NCBI GenBank assembly: GCA_036897095.1
Contig: JAYMSP010000082.1
Span: 1-64,000 of the forward strand
Origin: Plantago elongata
Lineage: Eukaryota > Streptophyta > Magnoliopsida > Lamiales > Plantaginaceae
DNA: 64,000 nucleotides
Direction of reading: 5' to 3'
The notes beneath the pieces are model-generated. The model was given only the letters and a program-made list of their open reading frames with translations. It was not told where the DNA came from and made no database searches. Positions 1 through 11,700 of this stretch are shown piece after piece. The number at the start of each line of letters is the position of its first letter. Position 1 is the first letter of the stretch. A program made the translations under genes and the position numbers.

Positions 1-22
1 TATATATATATATATATATATA
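1..22. repeat. (TA)n microsatellite at the window edge
   Basis: A pure TA dinucleotide run touches the left edge and may continue beyond it. Nothing else is recognised from here to about position 440 except AT-rich upstream sequence of the first gene. Confidence 0.9.
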
Positions 23-466
23 TTAAATTTCGATATTAAATTTTAGAAAACTTGCTCATCGATATAGACGATGTTACTAGCGATTTTTCGGCTAATATTC
101 CATCCAGGGCAACGTGTACGTGTATTGAATGCATGCTGTAAGTGTATTTAATGAATGCTGGGATAAGTACATTTGAACGATAAATTAAATGTACCTCAAT
201 TCTGAAATTCAAACTTAATTATTCAGTCTAGTGTTAGTACGTATTAGTTGATATAGACTAGTTTAATTTACATGTCTTTATAATTAGTTTCTGTGAAAAT
301 TGGCTGCAGAAATGTCAACGGTAGTTACTGATGATGATCATTCTATTAAACTTATTCACTTTCTCTTCAAAATTGTGATTAAAATCCCTCATATATGCAT
401 TCCAAGAAGGCAAGAAGTCTCAACTATATAGCTTCTTTACATTGTTCCTACTAAACCAAGAAGAAA

Positions 467-1306
467 ATGAAACAAATCAAGCAATTGATGGGTTATTGCG
501 CCACCGCAAAAGAGAGTGGCCGAATAGTGGCAGCCACCCTCTTCAGCCTCCTCCTCCCACTCTCCTTCCTCCTCCTCGCCCGCCAATCAACCGTTCGTCT
601 CCTTTTGTCAACCTCCAATATCTATACCATACCAAAGCCCAAAAATGAAGTTTCATCATTTCTATGTTCTAGTATTTTCTTTCGAACTGAGGCAATAACA
701 CTTGTGAGCATCCTTGTTTGTATGATAAGCGCCAAATCCTTCATACATGGCTTACCTTTTCGAATACTCCCAACATACCATTGGCCTCCATGTTTTTACA
801 TGAATTCAGCATGCATTATAGTTTGTACGATGCTTGTTTTCGTGGTATTAGGCCTACAAGGGAGCGTTGATGCAGGAGTAAGCCAGTATGTTCTTGTAGT
901 AGAAAAAAATGTGCTTAGGAGATTGTTCTTTTGTATTGGATTGTATGATACTATGATTTTTTGGTGGAAATGTATTGTTAAGCCAGTGGTGGATGAGACT
1001 GTTAGTGTTAAAGTCGAAGGAACGGAGTATTGTTTGAAGCTGGCAGTGGGGCTGAGCTTTGGAGTGTTATGGTGGTGGTGGCTGATGGAGGAGGTGGAAG
1101 CCCTAGCGGCCGTGCCGCTAGCTATGCATCTTGTAGGAGTTTTGGACTTTGCAACCTGGGGAGTATACTCTTTGACAGTCATGAATGGTATAGTTAAGGT
1201 GCTAGTACAGAGTTATGTTTACTCTCTGCTAATTTTGATTCATTGGGTAGAGAGTAGGGATAAAAATAGTGATCTGCTGTTGGCTGATTATGAAGAGCTT
1301 GTTTGA
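467..1306 (+). CDS. Plant-specific multi-pass membrane protein, paralogue 1
   Basis: Intronless ORF of 279 aa. It has about four to six hydrophobic segments: residues ~20-40 (LFSLLLPLSFLLLARQST), ~78-95, ~112-130, and later segments around the Trp-rich part. The motifs FFCIGLYDTMIFWWK and KPVVDETV and a WWWWLMEEVEAL block are shared with the paralogue at 6203-7066 (FFGLHETTLFWWK, KPVVDDTL, LWWWRLRGEVEAL). I know this only as an uncharacterised plant membrane-protein family and assign no function. The start at 467 is preferred because the paralogue has a similar-length N-terminus before the same LLLPLSFLLL segment. The overlapping frame starting at 442 has no family support. Compared with the paralogue, this copy is more AT-rich and more divergent (for instance FFCIG for FFFGL), so it may be under weaker constraint. 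Confidence 0.8.
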   Translation: MKQIKQLMGYCATAKESGRIVAATLFSLLLPLSFLLLARQSTVRLLLSTSNIYTIPKPKNEVSSFLCSSIFFRTEAITLVSILVCMISAKSFIHGLPFRILPTYHWPPCFYMNSACIIVCTMLVFVVLGLQGSVDAGVSQYVLVVEKNVLRRLFFCIGLYDTMIFWWKCIVKPVVDETVSVKVEGTEYCLKLAVGLSFGVLWWWWLMEEVEALAAVPLAMHLVGVLDFATWGVYSLTVMNGIVKVLVQSYVYSLLILIHWVESRDKNSDLLLADYEELV

Positions 1307-1309
1307 ATT

Positions 1310-1638
1310 ATGAAATATGGGGGATTCTTTGGGGTTCTCTTTTATTCTTTCAGGCTAGAATTTGGATTTATTGAACCATGTATATGTAAATGTATGTTTG
1401 TGAGGAATGAAAATGATTGGGTTGATTGTCAAGCCACTATAGTCGCCTAGACCAGGGTAAAATAACTTAAAGCATCCATTTTTAATATAATTGATTTTTA
1501 ATCGCTTTTTACATCCTAAATATGTTCCATTTGTAATATTCTAAAAAACATCAATTTTTAATATAATTTATTTTTAATTGATTTTAATACTCCAAATATG
1601 TCTCATTTGTAATATTTTGAAGCTTAATATACTACTTA
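1310..1638. other. AT-rich 3' flank, no gene seen
   Basis: Downstream flank of the membrane-protein gene. A phrase of about 75-80 bp (TTTTTAATATAATT... followed by ...AATATGTYYCATTTGTAATATT) occurs twice, near 1480-1545 and 1552-1615. This is a short imperfect tandem duplication. No coding signal. Confidence 0.6.
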
Positions 1639-1933
1639 CTCCGTCTCATCAAATTTCATGCATTAGGGTTGATGCGTAGTTTTATGCGAAAAAGTTAAAG
1701 TAATGATAAAAAGTAAAGGGGTGGGGAAAAGTGTAATTTTAGTGGCAAAATATGTAATTTGTGTGTAAAGTTAAAATTGTTTATTATTTATCAGTGGTGG
1801 AGTAATTTTATTTTTTAGTAATGTATGAAGTTTGGTGGGATAATTAAAAATGATAAATATACGAAATTTAATGAAATAATTAAAAATGATAAATGTATGA
1901 AGTTTGATTTGACGGACGGATGGATGGATGGAG
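1639..1933. mobile_element. Stowaway-like (Tc1/Mariner-type) MITE
   Basis: The left end reads CTCCGTCTCATCAAATTTC and the right end is its imperfect inverted match (GAAGTTTGATTTGACGGACG, then GGATGGAG). Both ends are bounded by TA (1637-1638 and 1934-1935), the target duplication of the Tc1/Mariner group. The length of about 295 bp and the CTCCGTC-type terminus fit plant Stowaway MITEs. There is no coding capacity. The right end has extra GGAT repeats. Confidence 0.75.
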
Positions 1934-1935
1934 TA

Positions 1936-2640
1936 GCATAGTAACTGTAATACCCCATTTATGTGGGACATATAGGAGTAGAAGATTTCTTTCTTCTACA
2001 TATATGTGGGACTCCCATTTAATTGTTGCAGACATCTTAGTTAAATATGGAAATAATCATGTATTTGAAATAATGGGTGAGTTTTACCAGCCCATGGAAG
2101 CCCATGGGAAAATGGGCTAAGACTGGGTAATTCGCCCATGTCCATCCTCCACCATTAGCGCAGGGCCCAATAAAATCTGGATTGGATTAATGTGTTTAAT
2201 GATTAACCGAGGCTAACAAATGTAATAGACAATGATGTATGTGTCGCGTTAGTTAACTGGTGTATGTGTAAAGTAAATGTATGGGTGGGATACAATCTCT
2301 CAAGTTGGTCTAATTAAATTTAGAATTGTTGGAGTATATTAATATAATACGATGAGATTCTACAACTCTCTACAAATTTAAGCTGATGAAATAAAATTCT
2401 ATTATAGTATTAGAGCTCAGGCACACGTCACCTGAGTTCGAATCTCCACGGAGACAATAATGCCATCCCGAGAGAGATGAAATGTATAGGAGTACACTGC
2501 ACTCACATTTAGTATAATGACTTTGGATGAATTCAAAAGTAAATACATATAAAGATAATCTCAAGCAAAACTACTAATACTAATGCTGCTCTACAATATT
2601 AAATATTTATTATATCATAATTGTCTAACCTACTAATGTT
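1936..2640. other. Intergenic, no gene seen
   Basis: AT-rich sequence with no supported gene. At about 2405-2460 there is a stretch ending GAGTTCGAATCTCC that resembles the B box of a tRNA or tRNA-derived SINE. No matching A box or cloverleaf was found, so it is at best a decayed SINE piece. Confidence 0.5.
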
Positions 2641-2643
2641 GTA

Positions 2644-2758
2644 TTCTCTTTAACTGAAAATTACTTCAGTTCAGTCCAGTTCAATTTAATTCGACTTTGT
2701 TATGGTTTATACCTTACTTCAGTTCAGTTTAATTCAGTAAATCTCAATTGAAAACAAC
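2644..2758 (+). repeat. Short interspersed repeat, copy 1 (second copy at 37223)
   Basis: About 115 bp beginning TTCTCTTTAACTGAAA and ending TCAATTGAAAACAAC. It matches 37223-37332 along its length in the same orientation, sharing the GTTATRGTTTATAC core and the CAGTTTARTTCAGTAAAT block. The ends are weakly inverted (TCAACTRAAAT against ATTTCAGTTGAAA), which suggests a small MITE of unknown superfamily. Confidence 0.55.
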
Positions 2759-2759
2759 G

Positions 2760-4084
2760 GTAACTAATATTATTATTCAAACTGATCCAGTTGAATCATT
2801 TATTAGATAGTCAGATGGATCCTTTATTCGGAATGCAATAATATATAGTACTACATTTCATATTGACGCCACAACACATACGATATGTTCAACAAGCTGC
2901 CTAATTTTATTCTAGATGGTTGCTGAAATGTGCTAGTTAGCTTTATAGTAATGATTTGCCAATAATAGACTGATACAATTCATTGGGTTGTCACCAGGTT
3001 GCATATCATTTAGAATTTTAATGACACAAACAAACACCACATTTCATCATAACAAATATTAATCTTAAAATGTTGGAATACTAGTAACAGGCTGGTTAGA
3101 ATGATCAGGAAAACTATGTTATGTATTTTAAAAATTGTTACGGATAATTCATATGGATAATGTTGTATCTTGAGTTGGACAAATGCATGATACCTAGAAC
3201 TATATATACCACTACCTAGCATATAATATTGCAGTATAGTATTATTATGGTGTTAGTTGATTTGAAAGTAGTAATTAATAATTCCATTTAGTTTAGTACA
3301 CAATGTCAACCATTATTTATGAAATGGTTCTCAAGGCTGAGCTAGCAGCAAGAGTCCTTTGTGACGGAATTGAGCAGAAGAGAGGAGAAAAGAAAAGGCA
3401 AATGGGAATATATTTTATTCTTTTTTATGTGGTTGTTAAAACGCAAATCACGTAAACTTCACATGTTCACGTAATAACCTGCGAACTATCAAAATTTATG
3501 ACATGCTCAATTTAGAACACATAAATCATAAAAATCTGCTACCAATGATGTTTGAACATCTAATCGGGAAATTATTTTTTCCTTTTTTTAAATAAATTGA
3601 GCCACTTTCACCGTGCAAGTTAACAAACGAATATATTGATTGAACTTGAATATAAATTAATAGTTAGATAATGTATTACAGTATGTATTGATAAATAAGG
3701 CTAGTTGCTATTGGTACCTTACCTAGATAGAAGTAATAAAACTGTGTTTCTAGTTTATAGCTTCTACGCAAGTTGGCAAGTTCAACTTCACATACGAGGA
3801 CAACAGTGCCAATGTGCCAAACAAATCAACTATAGGACGGGACCAAAATTACGATTAGGGGTACACGATGTGAGGCGTCCAACTTTAAAAGATAAGTGCC
3901 AAACTAGCATATTGTATAATATGATTTATTGTTTACATATAATTGATTGTATAATATGATTTATTGTTTACATTTTCCTTTGAGCATAATTTAGTTATCA
4001 AATTATTACAATTTTAGTATTGAATGTATATATTTATCTCTTAAAATATAATGAACAACTCCAAATCATATATTTTTTATAGAC
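2760..4084. other. Intergenic, no gene seen
   Basis: AT-rich with short chance ORFs only. A 21-base phrase containing GTATAATATGATTTATTG is repeated directly at about 3915 and 3950. No family match, RNA gene or complete transposon was recognised. Confidence 0.5.
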
Positions 4085-5075
4085 ACATGTCACGTTCTTA
4101 TCCATCATTTTTCTTGTTTTTTAATTTTAATTTTATCCACCTTAAAATGTTTATAACTTTAAAAAATAAAACTGTAAAAAATAAATAAATATCACCAACA
4201 ATATATATTTCGAGATCTATAAATAGAGATCACTTTCAACTATGTTTGAATTATTATTTTGATATGTATAAAATCACTAACAACTTTATTTGAATTTTAA
4301 AAAATGGTAAATCAATTCTAAAAATACAATGATACTAATTTAAAATTTTAAACACTCTTATAAATATATTAAAAAATATCGGTACCCGAATTCGATGCTC
4401 GATACTCGTGTTCGATGTCCGATATCCGTATTCGATGTCCATTGTTCATGTCCGATTCCGCCAATGTCTCTGATGCACGGTACTCGTGTTTTATGTTCGG
4501 TATCCGTAAGTAATGCCCGATAACCCTAACCATTGTCTGGTATGTGTCCGATGTCCAGTCCGGTATTTGAATTCGATATCGTGTTCGATGTCTGGTATTC
4601 GTATCCGATGCCCGTCACCCGTGTTTGTTGTCAGTATCTGTAAGCAATGTCCGGCAACCGTACCCTTTACCTGGTATCTGCCCGCCACCCGTATCCAATG
4701 CACGGTACTTGTGTTTTATGTCTAGTATCCATAAGCAATGTCCAGTAACCGTACACATTACCCGGTATCTGTGTATGATGCACAACCGGTTATCCTATAT
4801 GATTATTATATCATGTTGCTAATTTAATTATTACCCCAACATAATAAAATTACACGTTTGAACTCGTTTATTTATTAAGATTCAAATAAAATCGTTAGTG
4901 ATTTTTATATATCTCGAAAAAATAAACCAAACATAGTCAAGAGCGGTCTCAAGTTATATATCTCGAAAAAATATAGTTGTTTGTAAATTTCATTTGTTTT
5001 TACTATTTTTTATTTTAAGTTATAGACGTTTTATATTAGACAAAATTAAATTTAAAGAGAAAGATGAAGATGTAA
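4085..5075. mobile_element. Foldback-like element with long inverted arms around a minisatellite
   Basis: The left arm (about 4095-4310) and right arm (about 4862-5072) are imperfect inverted repeats of each other for roughly 200 bp. The left TTTCGAGATCTATAAA and AACTATGTTTGAATTATT, then AAAATCACTAACAA and TTTATTTGAA, recur as reverse complements on the right (TTCAAATAAAATCGTTAGTG, AACCAAACATAG, TATATCTCGAAA). The central ~400 bp is a distinct, less AT-rich minisatellite. Long TIRs enclosing tandem repeats fit foldback or long-TIR Mutator-like non-autonomous elements. Target duplications were not identified, so the exact ends are uncertain by tens of bases and the superfamily is inferred. Confidence 0.6.
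4380..4790. repeat. Degenerate minisatellite, ~20-bp unit
   Basis: The array is built from variants of a unit like GGTATCCGTAAGCAATGTCC with CCGAT/CCGGT joints. A higher-order period of about 89 bp is visible between the blocks starting near 4610 and 4699 (CCCGTCACCCGTG / CACGGTACTTGTG ... GTAAGCAATGTCCGGCAACC / CATAAGCAATGTCCAGTAACC). A third related block starts near 4475. Short ORFs run through it on both strands; they are translations of the repeat, not genes. Confidence 0.8.
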
Positions 5076-5391
5076 ATAAATGAACTAGTGAAATGAAGAA
5101 AATAACATGCGATACACTAAATTATTCTTACATTATTAGTACATAAATATATACTATTTGACAAAAATTATATGAAGTTGTTGATGATTTTATTGTCAAA
5201 GAAAATTAAAAGAAATATAGTGAATTAGTATGGATTAAAAAAAACTCCTTTTGGAAGAATAGAAAAGTTCATATGTTCGAAAACATATTGCTGAAACAAT
5301 CTCATATTGTGTATGTAATTCACCCTTCGAACTTTAAATACAAGACGGCCTCTAATCAGTCGAACATTTACAAATTTCAATTAAACATTAA

Positions 5392-5635
5392 GGGGCTAAT
5401 TGGAGTAGCATTCAAATGCCCGTTTGGATGCTACTCGGAGATTTTATGCTTGTTATGGCATTTAAATGTCAAAAATCGAAATGCATTTACAGTAGCAACA
5501 GTTTTCTCTACCTATATAACAAATTTATAATACACTATCTAATTACAATTCTATACCAAACACAATTTTAACAATCCCACGATTACTATTTAAACATTTA
5601 AATTGGGGCATTTAAGTCGCATGTCAATCAGCCCC
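5392..5635. mobile_element. PIF/Harbinger-like MITE, copy a
   Basis: 244 bp with terminal inverted repeats GGGGCTAATTGG and CAATCAGCCCC. It is flanked on both sides by TAA (5389-5391 and 5636-5638), the 3-bp target duplication typical of PIF/Harbinger (Tourist) elements. The interior shares long stretches with copies at 14450-14733, 37733-37891 and 52503-52750. A small direct duplication of the right end (CATCAGCCCCTAACC) follows immediately. Non-coding. Confidence 0.8.
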
Positions 5636-6202
5636 TAACCCACATCAGCCCCTAACCCTACCTGATATAGTTTAAGCCACGCCGAAATTGAACCACTAAG
5701 CCATCTTCATCAGCAGCCCATGTAGATCCAGTCTCAGTCTCCCACACAACTACACAAATAGTATAAAGTTGAATACTTTGAATGGATGCAATCTACCGCC
5801 ATAAAAGCCTTAAAACCAATTCACAATCACGGATCACCAATATCTACACGACTCTTTCTGCATGAATCAACTAAGCAAAAAGTAGAGTATTCAACAATCT
5901 ATGCACCCCAACTCCGAAATAGTTTTGTACATACGGTTCGCCCAGAATTTCAAATCCTAAATCCAACCCGACCCGATCATCAATAAATACCCGAACACGC
6001 TCTGTCTGCATGAGTCAACTAGCAAAAGACAGAGTTGAACCCCCAAACCAAGTCGTGGCAACGACTACTGAAAATTCCCCACACCCATCTTCCTTCTCAA
6101 TCATGGAGTATGCAACTCACATCATTCTCACTCACTAAACCATACCATATAAACCCACCTAAAAATCCCATCTTTCACCAATCCCAATATCACATTTCAA
6201 CA

Positions 6203-7066
6203 ATGGAGCTAACCACAAACCCAAAAACTCTCAAAAACAGAGTGTTCCAATTAACAACCACCACCATCTCCGCCGTAAAGTCACCGTACCAAATCCTAAC
6301 CTCCACCTTCCTCAGCCTCCTCCTCCCACTCTCCTTCCTCCTCCTCGCCCGCCAATCCACCGAAAACTACCTCCTCTCCATCTCCTCCACCTATCTCAAA
6401 ACCCGAAAACCCGAATTCGAAAACCCCCAATTTCGATTCCTCCTCTTCACCCAAACCCCCACAATCCTCCACCTCTCCCTCTGCCTGATCAGCATTTCCT
6501 CCCTCTGCCGCCTCCTAACCGGCCAATCACCCAAACCCTTGACCCGGCTCCACCTCTACTCCGCCTGGATACTCCTCTTCCTCGTCCAAATCTCCGTCTT
6601 CCTCGGAATTGAATCCAGCGAACCAACCGGAATCGACGAATCCGCCTTCGGCCAACAAGAAGGATTAATAACCAGAATGCTCTTCTTCTTCGGATTGCAC
6701 GAAACGACACTCTTTTGGTGGAAACTTGTCGTAAAACCGGTGGTTGACGACACGTTGTTCGGTGGGGTTAAGACGGTAGGGTGGGCGGAAAAGGCGGTGG
6801 TGGGGCTGGGATACGGCGGGCTGTGGTGGTGGCGGCTGAGGGGGGAGGTGGAGGCGCTGGTGGTGGTTCCGGTGATGAAAAGGGAGCTGATGATGGGAAT
6901 TGGAGTGGCGGATTTTGTTGGGTGGTGGTTGTATTATTTGACGGCTACGATTGGGATTGTGAGAATATTCAAAGGGGTTGTTTCGACGGTTGGGATATTG
7001 ACACGTGGGAGGAGGAGAGTGGATGTGGAATTGGAAAGCCGGCTTAGCGTTGATGACAAGGTCTGA
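6203..7066 (+). CDS. Plant-specific multi-pass membrane protein, paralogue 2
   Basis: Intronless. I start it at the ATG at 6203, giving 287 aa. An upstream in-frame ATG at 6035 would add 56 residues that have no counterpart in the paralogue and look like translated leader. It has the same family layout as the gene at 467-1306: a hydrophobic LLLPLSFLLLARQST segment (~residues 35-55), further hydrophobic segments, then FFFGLHETTLFWWK, KPVVDDTLFGG, LWWWRLRGEVEAL, and a C-terminal hydrophobic segment with a basic tail (RGRRR). The function of the family is unknown to me. The coding sequence is markedly GC-rich compared with its neighbours and with paralogue 1. Close to a 50-bp block at the first membrane segment is almost base-identical between the two genes. 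Confidence 0.85.
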   Translation: MELTTNPKTLKNRVFQLTTTTISAVKSPYQILTSTFLSLLLPLSFLLLARQSTENYLLSISSTYLKTRKPEFENPQFRFLLFTQTPTILHLSLCLISISSLCRLLTGQSPKPLTRLHLYSAWILLFLVQISVFLGIESSEPTGIDESAFGQQEGLITRMLFFFGLHETTLFWWKLVVKPVVDDTLFGGVKTVGWAEKAVVGLGYGGLWWWRLRGEVEALVVVPVMKRELMMGIGVADFVGWWLYYLTATIGIVRIFKGVVSTVGILTRGRRRVDVELESRLSVDDKV

Positions 7067-7069
7067 GGA

Positions 7070-8743
7070 ACTGACTGCTGACTTAGTTCTTGGACTTTTC
7101 TGGCTTTTTTTTTTTGTAATTTATTATTTTTATTTCTTAAAAAATATTTTAGGGGGGGGGTTAAGACTTAAGACTTAAGAGTTGTCAATTGAGACTCCAT
7201 TGAAGTTTCTAAAACTTTGATGATCACAACGTAAATACATTGTTGATGTTGTTGAATATTGAATTGGACATTTTGTCTCATTTTGGTATGTTTGAATTTT
7301 TTTCAATAAAGAATCAATGCAAAAGGATTACTCGGATCGAATTCAGATTGTTTGATTTATATTATAAACGATTCATGTTTGCATTAAATATCATGTTATT
7401 TTTAGAATAAATCGATTCATATATAAAATTATTCAGATAATATTTAGAATATAGTAGTACTGCATAACATTCCGTAAATTATTTTTCGGGACGAGGACAT
7501 TTTAAATAATGCATTCGGAATCAAATAATTATGAATAATGTTTGATACATTTAAAAGATGTGTTTGATAAAAAAATACAACGAAATTATTTTAACATTTT
7601 ATATGACATCATTTTCCTCATAAATAGGTAATAATTCAATTGATATATGATTCATTTATATTCAACCGAATCATATTTTTTAGGAGATTCTGAACTGGCA
7701 CTTCCGGTTAATTTTAATTTCAAAATCCAAGCTAGTAGTTTGAGACTTTGAGCTCAATTTCGTTTCTGATAATTTTTTGGATCACATTATTTCAAATTGA
7801 ATTACGGGTCTGGATGAGTTTTGCCATCTCAATTTTTTTGAGAATTGCCATCTCAAGTTGCAGATTACTCTAGATTAGTGTACTGGTCTTAGTTTTTAAA
7901 AGGCGACTTTCATTGGTAAATAAAAAACAAGGACTGAAGTTATTAATTTAGTTGGTGTTGTTCTTGTTTGAAATTTCAACTGAAATCCGACCAGCCTCGT
8001 GACTCGACTGTTCTTGAATAGTCTCTCTAACTCTCTACCATCTAATATAAAATGTCTAATGGAATAATGGTGAAACTTGAAGGCCCGTATTATACTCTTT
8101 TGTCTTGATCATCAGTTCTACTTCTACCACGTTTAAAATAGATCCATTCCATGGAATATCCGGAAGGGAAGGTATTAAAATAGATCCATTCCACCCTTTA
8201 TAAGATTTTTCCCTAGAAAGTATCGATTTTCTATGGAATACCCGGAAGGGAAGGTATCATGATGGAGGGATATTACAGAATATTGTAACAGAAATAAGTA
8301 TTTTATGAAGATTAAAGCTTAAAATCCCACACATTTATTAATTCAAATTATCTGAAGCCTAATTTAGAAACTGATTGAGATAGAATTTGAATGTACTTGT
8401 CCAATTAAAATTAAATGTTTTATATAAAAACAATTAACTTGAGTGAGGAGTTGACCGCTGGAACGGTATACTAAATAAGCCAATGTTTGTTTGGTTATCG
8501 ACTAGGTAAAGTCAACCAGATTACAATTTGTTCATCATTCGATTAATGTGCTGGTAATTTGGCATAATCATTACCAGAAAATGGGGAAGTCTTGTTACAG
8601 GCTTACAACATTGGCTTCTGCCAAATATAATCAAAACGCCAATTCAAGTTCCATGATAATCAAAATGATTGGTCAGTCCGAGATGGAGTTCTAAATTAGT
8701 AATCCTGATTCCTGAATGACCAATACGGCAACAAATATATAAG
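7070..8743. other. Intergenic between membrane-protein gene and DDM1, no gene seen
   Basis: AT-rich sequence without a supported gene. Around 8145-8260 there are direct repeats: AAAATAGATCCATTCCA occurs twice, and a TATGGAATACCCGGAAGGGA-type phrase occurs twice about 80 bp apart. The DDM1 3' UTR, transcribed from the minus strand, should occupy the right end. No polyadenylation site could be fixed. Confidence 0.5.
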
Positions 8744-11700
8744 TTAGCCGTTGAGAGTGGCAAGCACTCCTCCAGTTGCAGTTGGAATCACCACTTCCCA
8801 GCCAGGTCCCTTAAGAGGAATGGCGCTCAACTTGGTCCGTGCCTTGTCTTCCTCAGATAAGTTAGCAACTAGATCTTCGCGGTCCAGAAGTTTCTCCAAA
8901 TCCTCGTCATTGATGTCAGTCTGGATCCATTTGTCCTCGCCATCTTCTTCATCTCGGAGAAGAGCTAGCAGCTCCTCTTCCTAAACCATACATTTAGAAG
9001 GAATAATAAGATAAGGAAACAATGTCTTTGGACAAGAAGAATAACACCAAGACCTGAATATGGAGGAATGGTACAGAAGCACGAGAGAATAGCACAGAGA
9101 AGAGAACGAGTTGGTTAAACGAACCGTCATCACATCTGTTCCTTCGGCCTTGGATCTTTCTTGCTTAAACTGTCCCTTCCCAATCACTACATGTTCAAGC
9201 TTTAATTTGCTAAAAGCTCTTTTCAGAATACGACCCTAAGTCAAGAGTAGATATCAGTAGTAATTCACATGGTAGAAGAAGAATACAACTTGCTGTGTGT
9301 TTGGGGCAGAAGGATATATCATGTAACTATGGCGCACCTCTACAGATTGAGCGGTAGACAAACGGTAAACATGAACGGGTTTTGTTTGACCAATTCGGTG
9401 ACACCGGTCCATTGCCTGCAAGTCCATCTGGGGATTCTGGAATGCAAGAGGAAAATAAACTGTCTTATTCTAACTTGAGACTGGAAGATAAACATGAACA
9501 AAATATACACTAGACAAGAAATAGAAAGCATCTCAATCGAGGCATCACGAGCGGCTGCAGTTGAAGAAGGTACCCAATCACTGTCATATATGATGCAGGT
9601 ATCAGCAGCTGTAAGATTAATACCCAATCCACCAGCACGGGTACTGAGGAGAAAGATTCTATACTGACTGTCTTTATCGTTGAACTCCTGAATCTGTTTT
9701 GAGTTCAACTAGTAATCATCAGTTAAATTATTTTTCAAAATGCCCACGCAATAAGCAACAAAGTTGTAAACATGAAATCATAGTACATACAGTTGTTCAT
9801 TCAGATTTCATATATAAAGATGTTCTACCAAGATAATGTGCGCTAAACCTGTTCAGATATAGAAACATGGGTCAGAGGCGCTTTTACTCTTTCTCACGAG
9901 TCATGATGGGCTCAGTATCCTTAAAAAAACTTCTTAATTAAGCAAAGATACTTTCTTCTTCACTCACTGTGATGAAATCATGAAATACATGTTTCAGAAG
10001 CTAATTGTAGAATCTTTAATCATAATTTCTTCTTCACTTTTAACTTATAGATGACAAATCTCAAGCTACATACACATTAGACAAGTCGAAAATTGTTCTA
10101 TCTCAGCAGTATATCCCGTGTTAAAAGCAGATTTACAGGAAGATATATCCATCAAGTTTTTAGAAGTTAACACGAAAAGATAACAGATTAGAGCAACAAA
10201 TGATGGGGAAGCATGACCTGTATTTTTCGGTCCTCCAATTTAACACTTCCATCAATTCGGCAGATTTCCAGTCCTTTTTCACTAAAATAGTAGTCCAACA
10301 AGTCAAGAATCTTGGTCCATTGAGAAAATATCAAAACCTGATAAAGCAGTTTAAAAAATTAAAAATAACACCAACTAGCAACATAAATGAATAAATAAAA
10401 ATGACATCTTCAGAGCTAGAACAAGATTTTGAGTACTTTGTGGTGGCGTGCGAATAGCTTAGCTAGCAATCTGTCCAGCAGCTGAAATTTTCCGCTTTGC
10501 TCAACTAGCTGTTCCACGGGCGGATAATAGGCTGCCATACAGTACAGGATTTGAAGGGTCATAAAAAGAGCAAAAAATGAAAGTGAAGAGGTGTATGACT
10601 TACAAGAACCATCGAATGCTGACTGTAGTAGGTCAGGGTGGTTGCAGTTCTTCCGGAGTTGTACCATCAGATTATTCAATTTGCCTTTCATGCCACAACC
10701 TGCATGATAATGAAGCAAGTCATGCAGTAGTATAAGCATACATTTTATACACAAAAGATAGGCTCAATAGCATACACCTCTATGTAATGCAACACGAAAT
10801 AAATTCATGTACCACTCTGTAATTTCTCTGTTAGGTGGCTTTCAAGTGTCCGGTTAACAAGATGATTCTGGAAGTTCTTCTGATGCTCAGTCATAGTGGC
10901 ATACAAGATAATCTCTTTTTTCTGAGGAAGCGTTAGTTCCACATCTGCTTTCATTCTGCGCAGGAGAAAAGGACGCAGTATACCATGAAGTTTGCCGACT
11001 ACCTGAAAATTTATGAAATCACATAAAGAGAATTACATAGATAGCTACTAGTACAAACTAAATTGGCCAACAAGAATTAACCTGTGCCCTTCGTTTCTCT
11101 TCCAAATCCTCCTTGAGAGCTTCATTGCTGCACCTCCCCGAAAAGTCGAACCTAAAAAAACAGCATCATGTTACAAACAAAAACAGTCAAGCACCAACAC
11201 AAAGACCAAACAGCATTTCCTACTTATGAAATAAACTCAGCATATAGGCGAAACTGTAGTCTGGGTTCAAAGGGCAAAAGAATTTCAAAGTACCAGAAGA
11301 ACTAGTAATTTCATACTGATAGAACACATTTGATTCCAAAATGAACCAGAAATCTAAAACTAAGATTTCTACACCCATGCTAAATCAAGTTATTTCAGAA
11401 TCAAGTCTTTAAGTTCTGACCTGCAACAGGACCATAAACCTAATTGCAAGACTCAACCATTCCTAATAATGAGCACCATGGCAATAATTTCAGAAGCAAC
11501 ACGCTATATCAAATTAGTTCCGGAAGATGAATTCCAAGACTACTTTCACATTGATTAGATTAAATATAACAATGGAACCATTCCGTATGAACGGAACACC
11601 TAGAGAAAGAAATAACTCAACTTCTCCTATCATAGAAGACGGTGAATGGAAACTATAGAAGAAAAACACCCAACTCCCAAGCAGAACACACACACGATCA

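Noticed and set aside
2405-2462. Possible tRNA gene (GAGTTCGAATCTCC resembles a T arm)
   Set aside because: No acceptor stem, D arm or anticodon arm could be built around it. It is more likely a decayed tRNA-derived SINE.
4491-4725. Overlapping ORFs on both strands with repeated CPV/GIRIR phrases
   Set aside because: They are readings of the minisatellite; open frames on both strands come from the repeat composition.
6035-6202. 56-residue N-terminal extension of the second membrane-protein paralogue
   Set aside because: The paralogue has no equivalent, and the start at 6203 gives matching lengths (287 and 279 aa).
6489-6753. Arg-rich and Ser-rich minus-strand ORFs
   Set aside because: They are antisense shadows of the GC-rich membrane-protein gene at 6203-7066.
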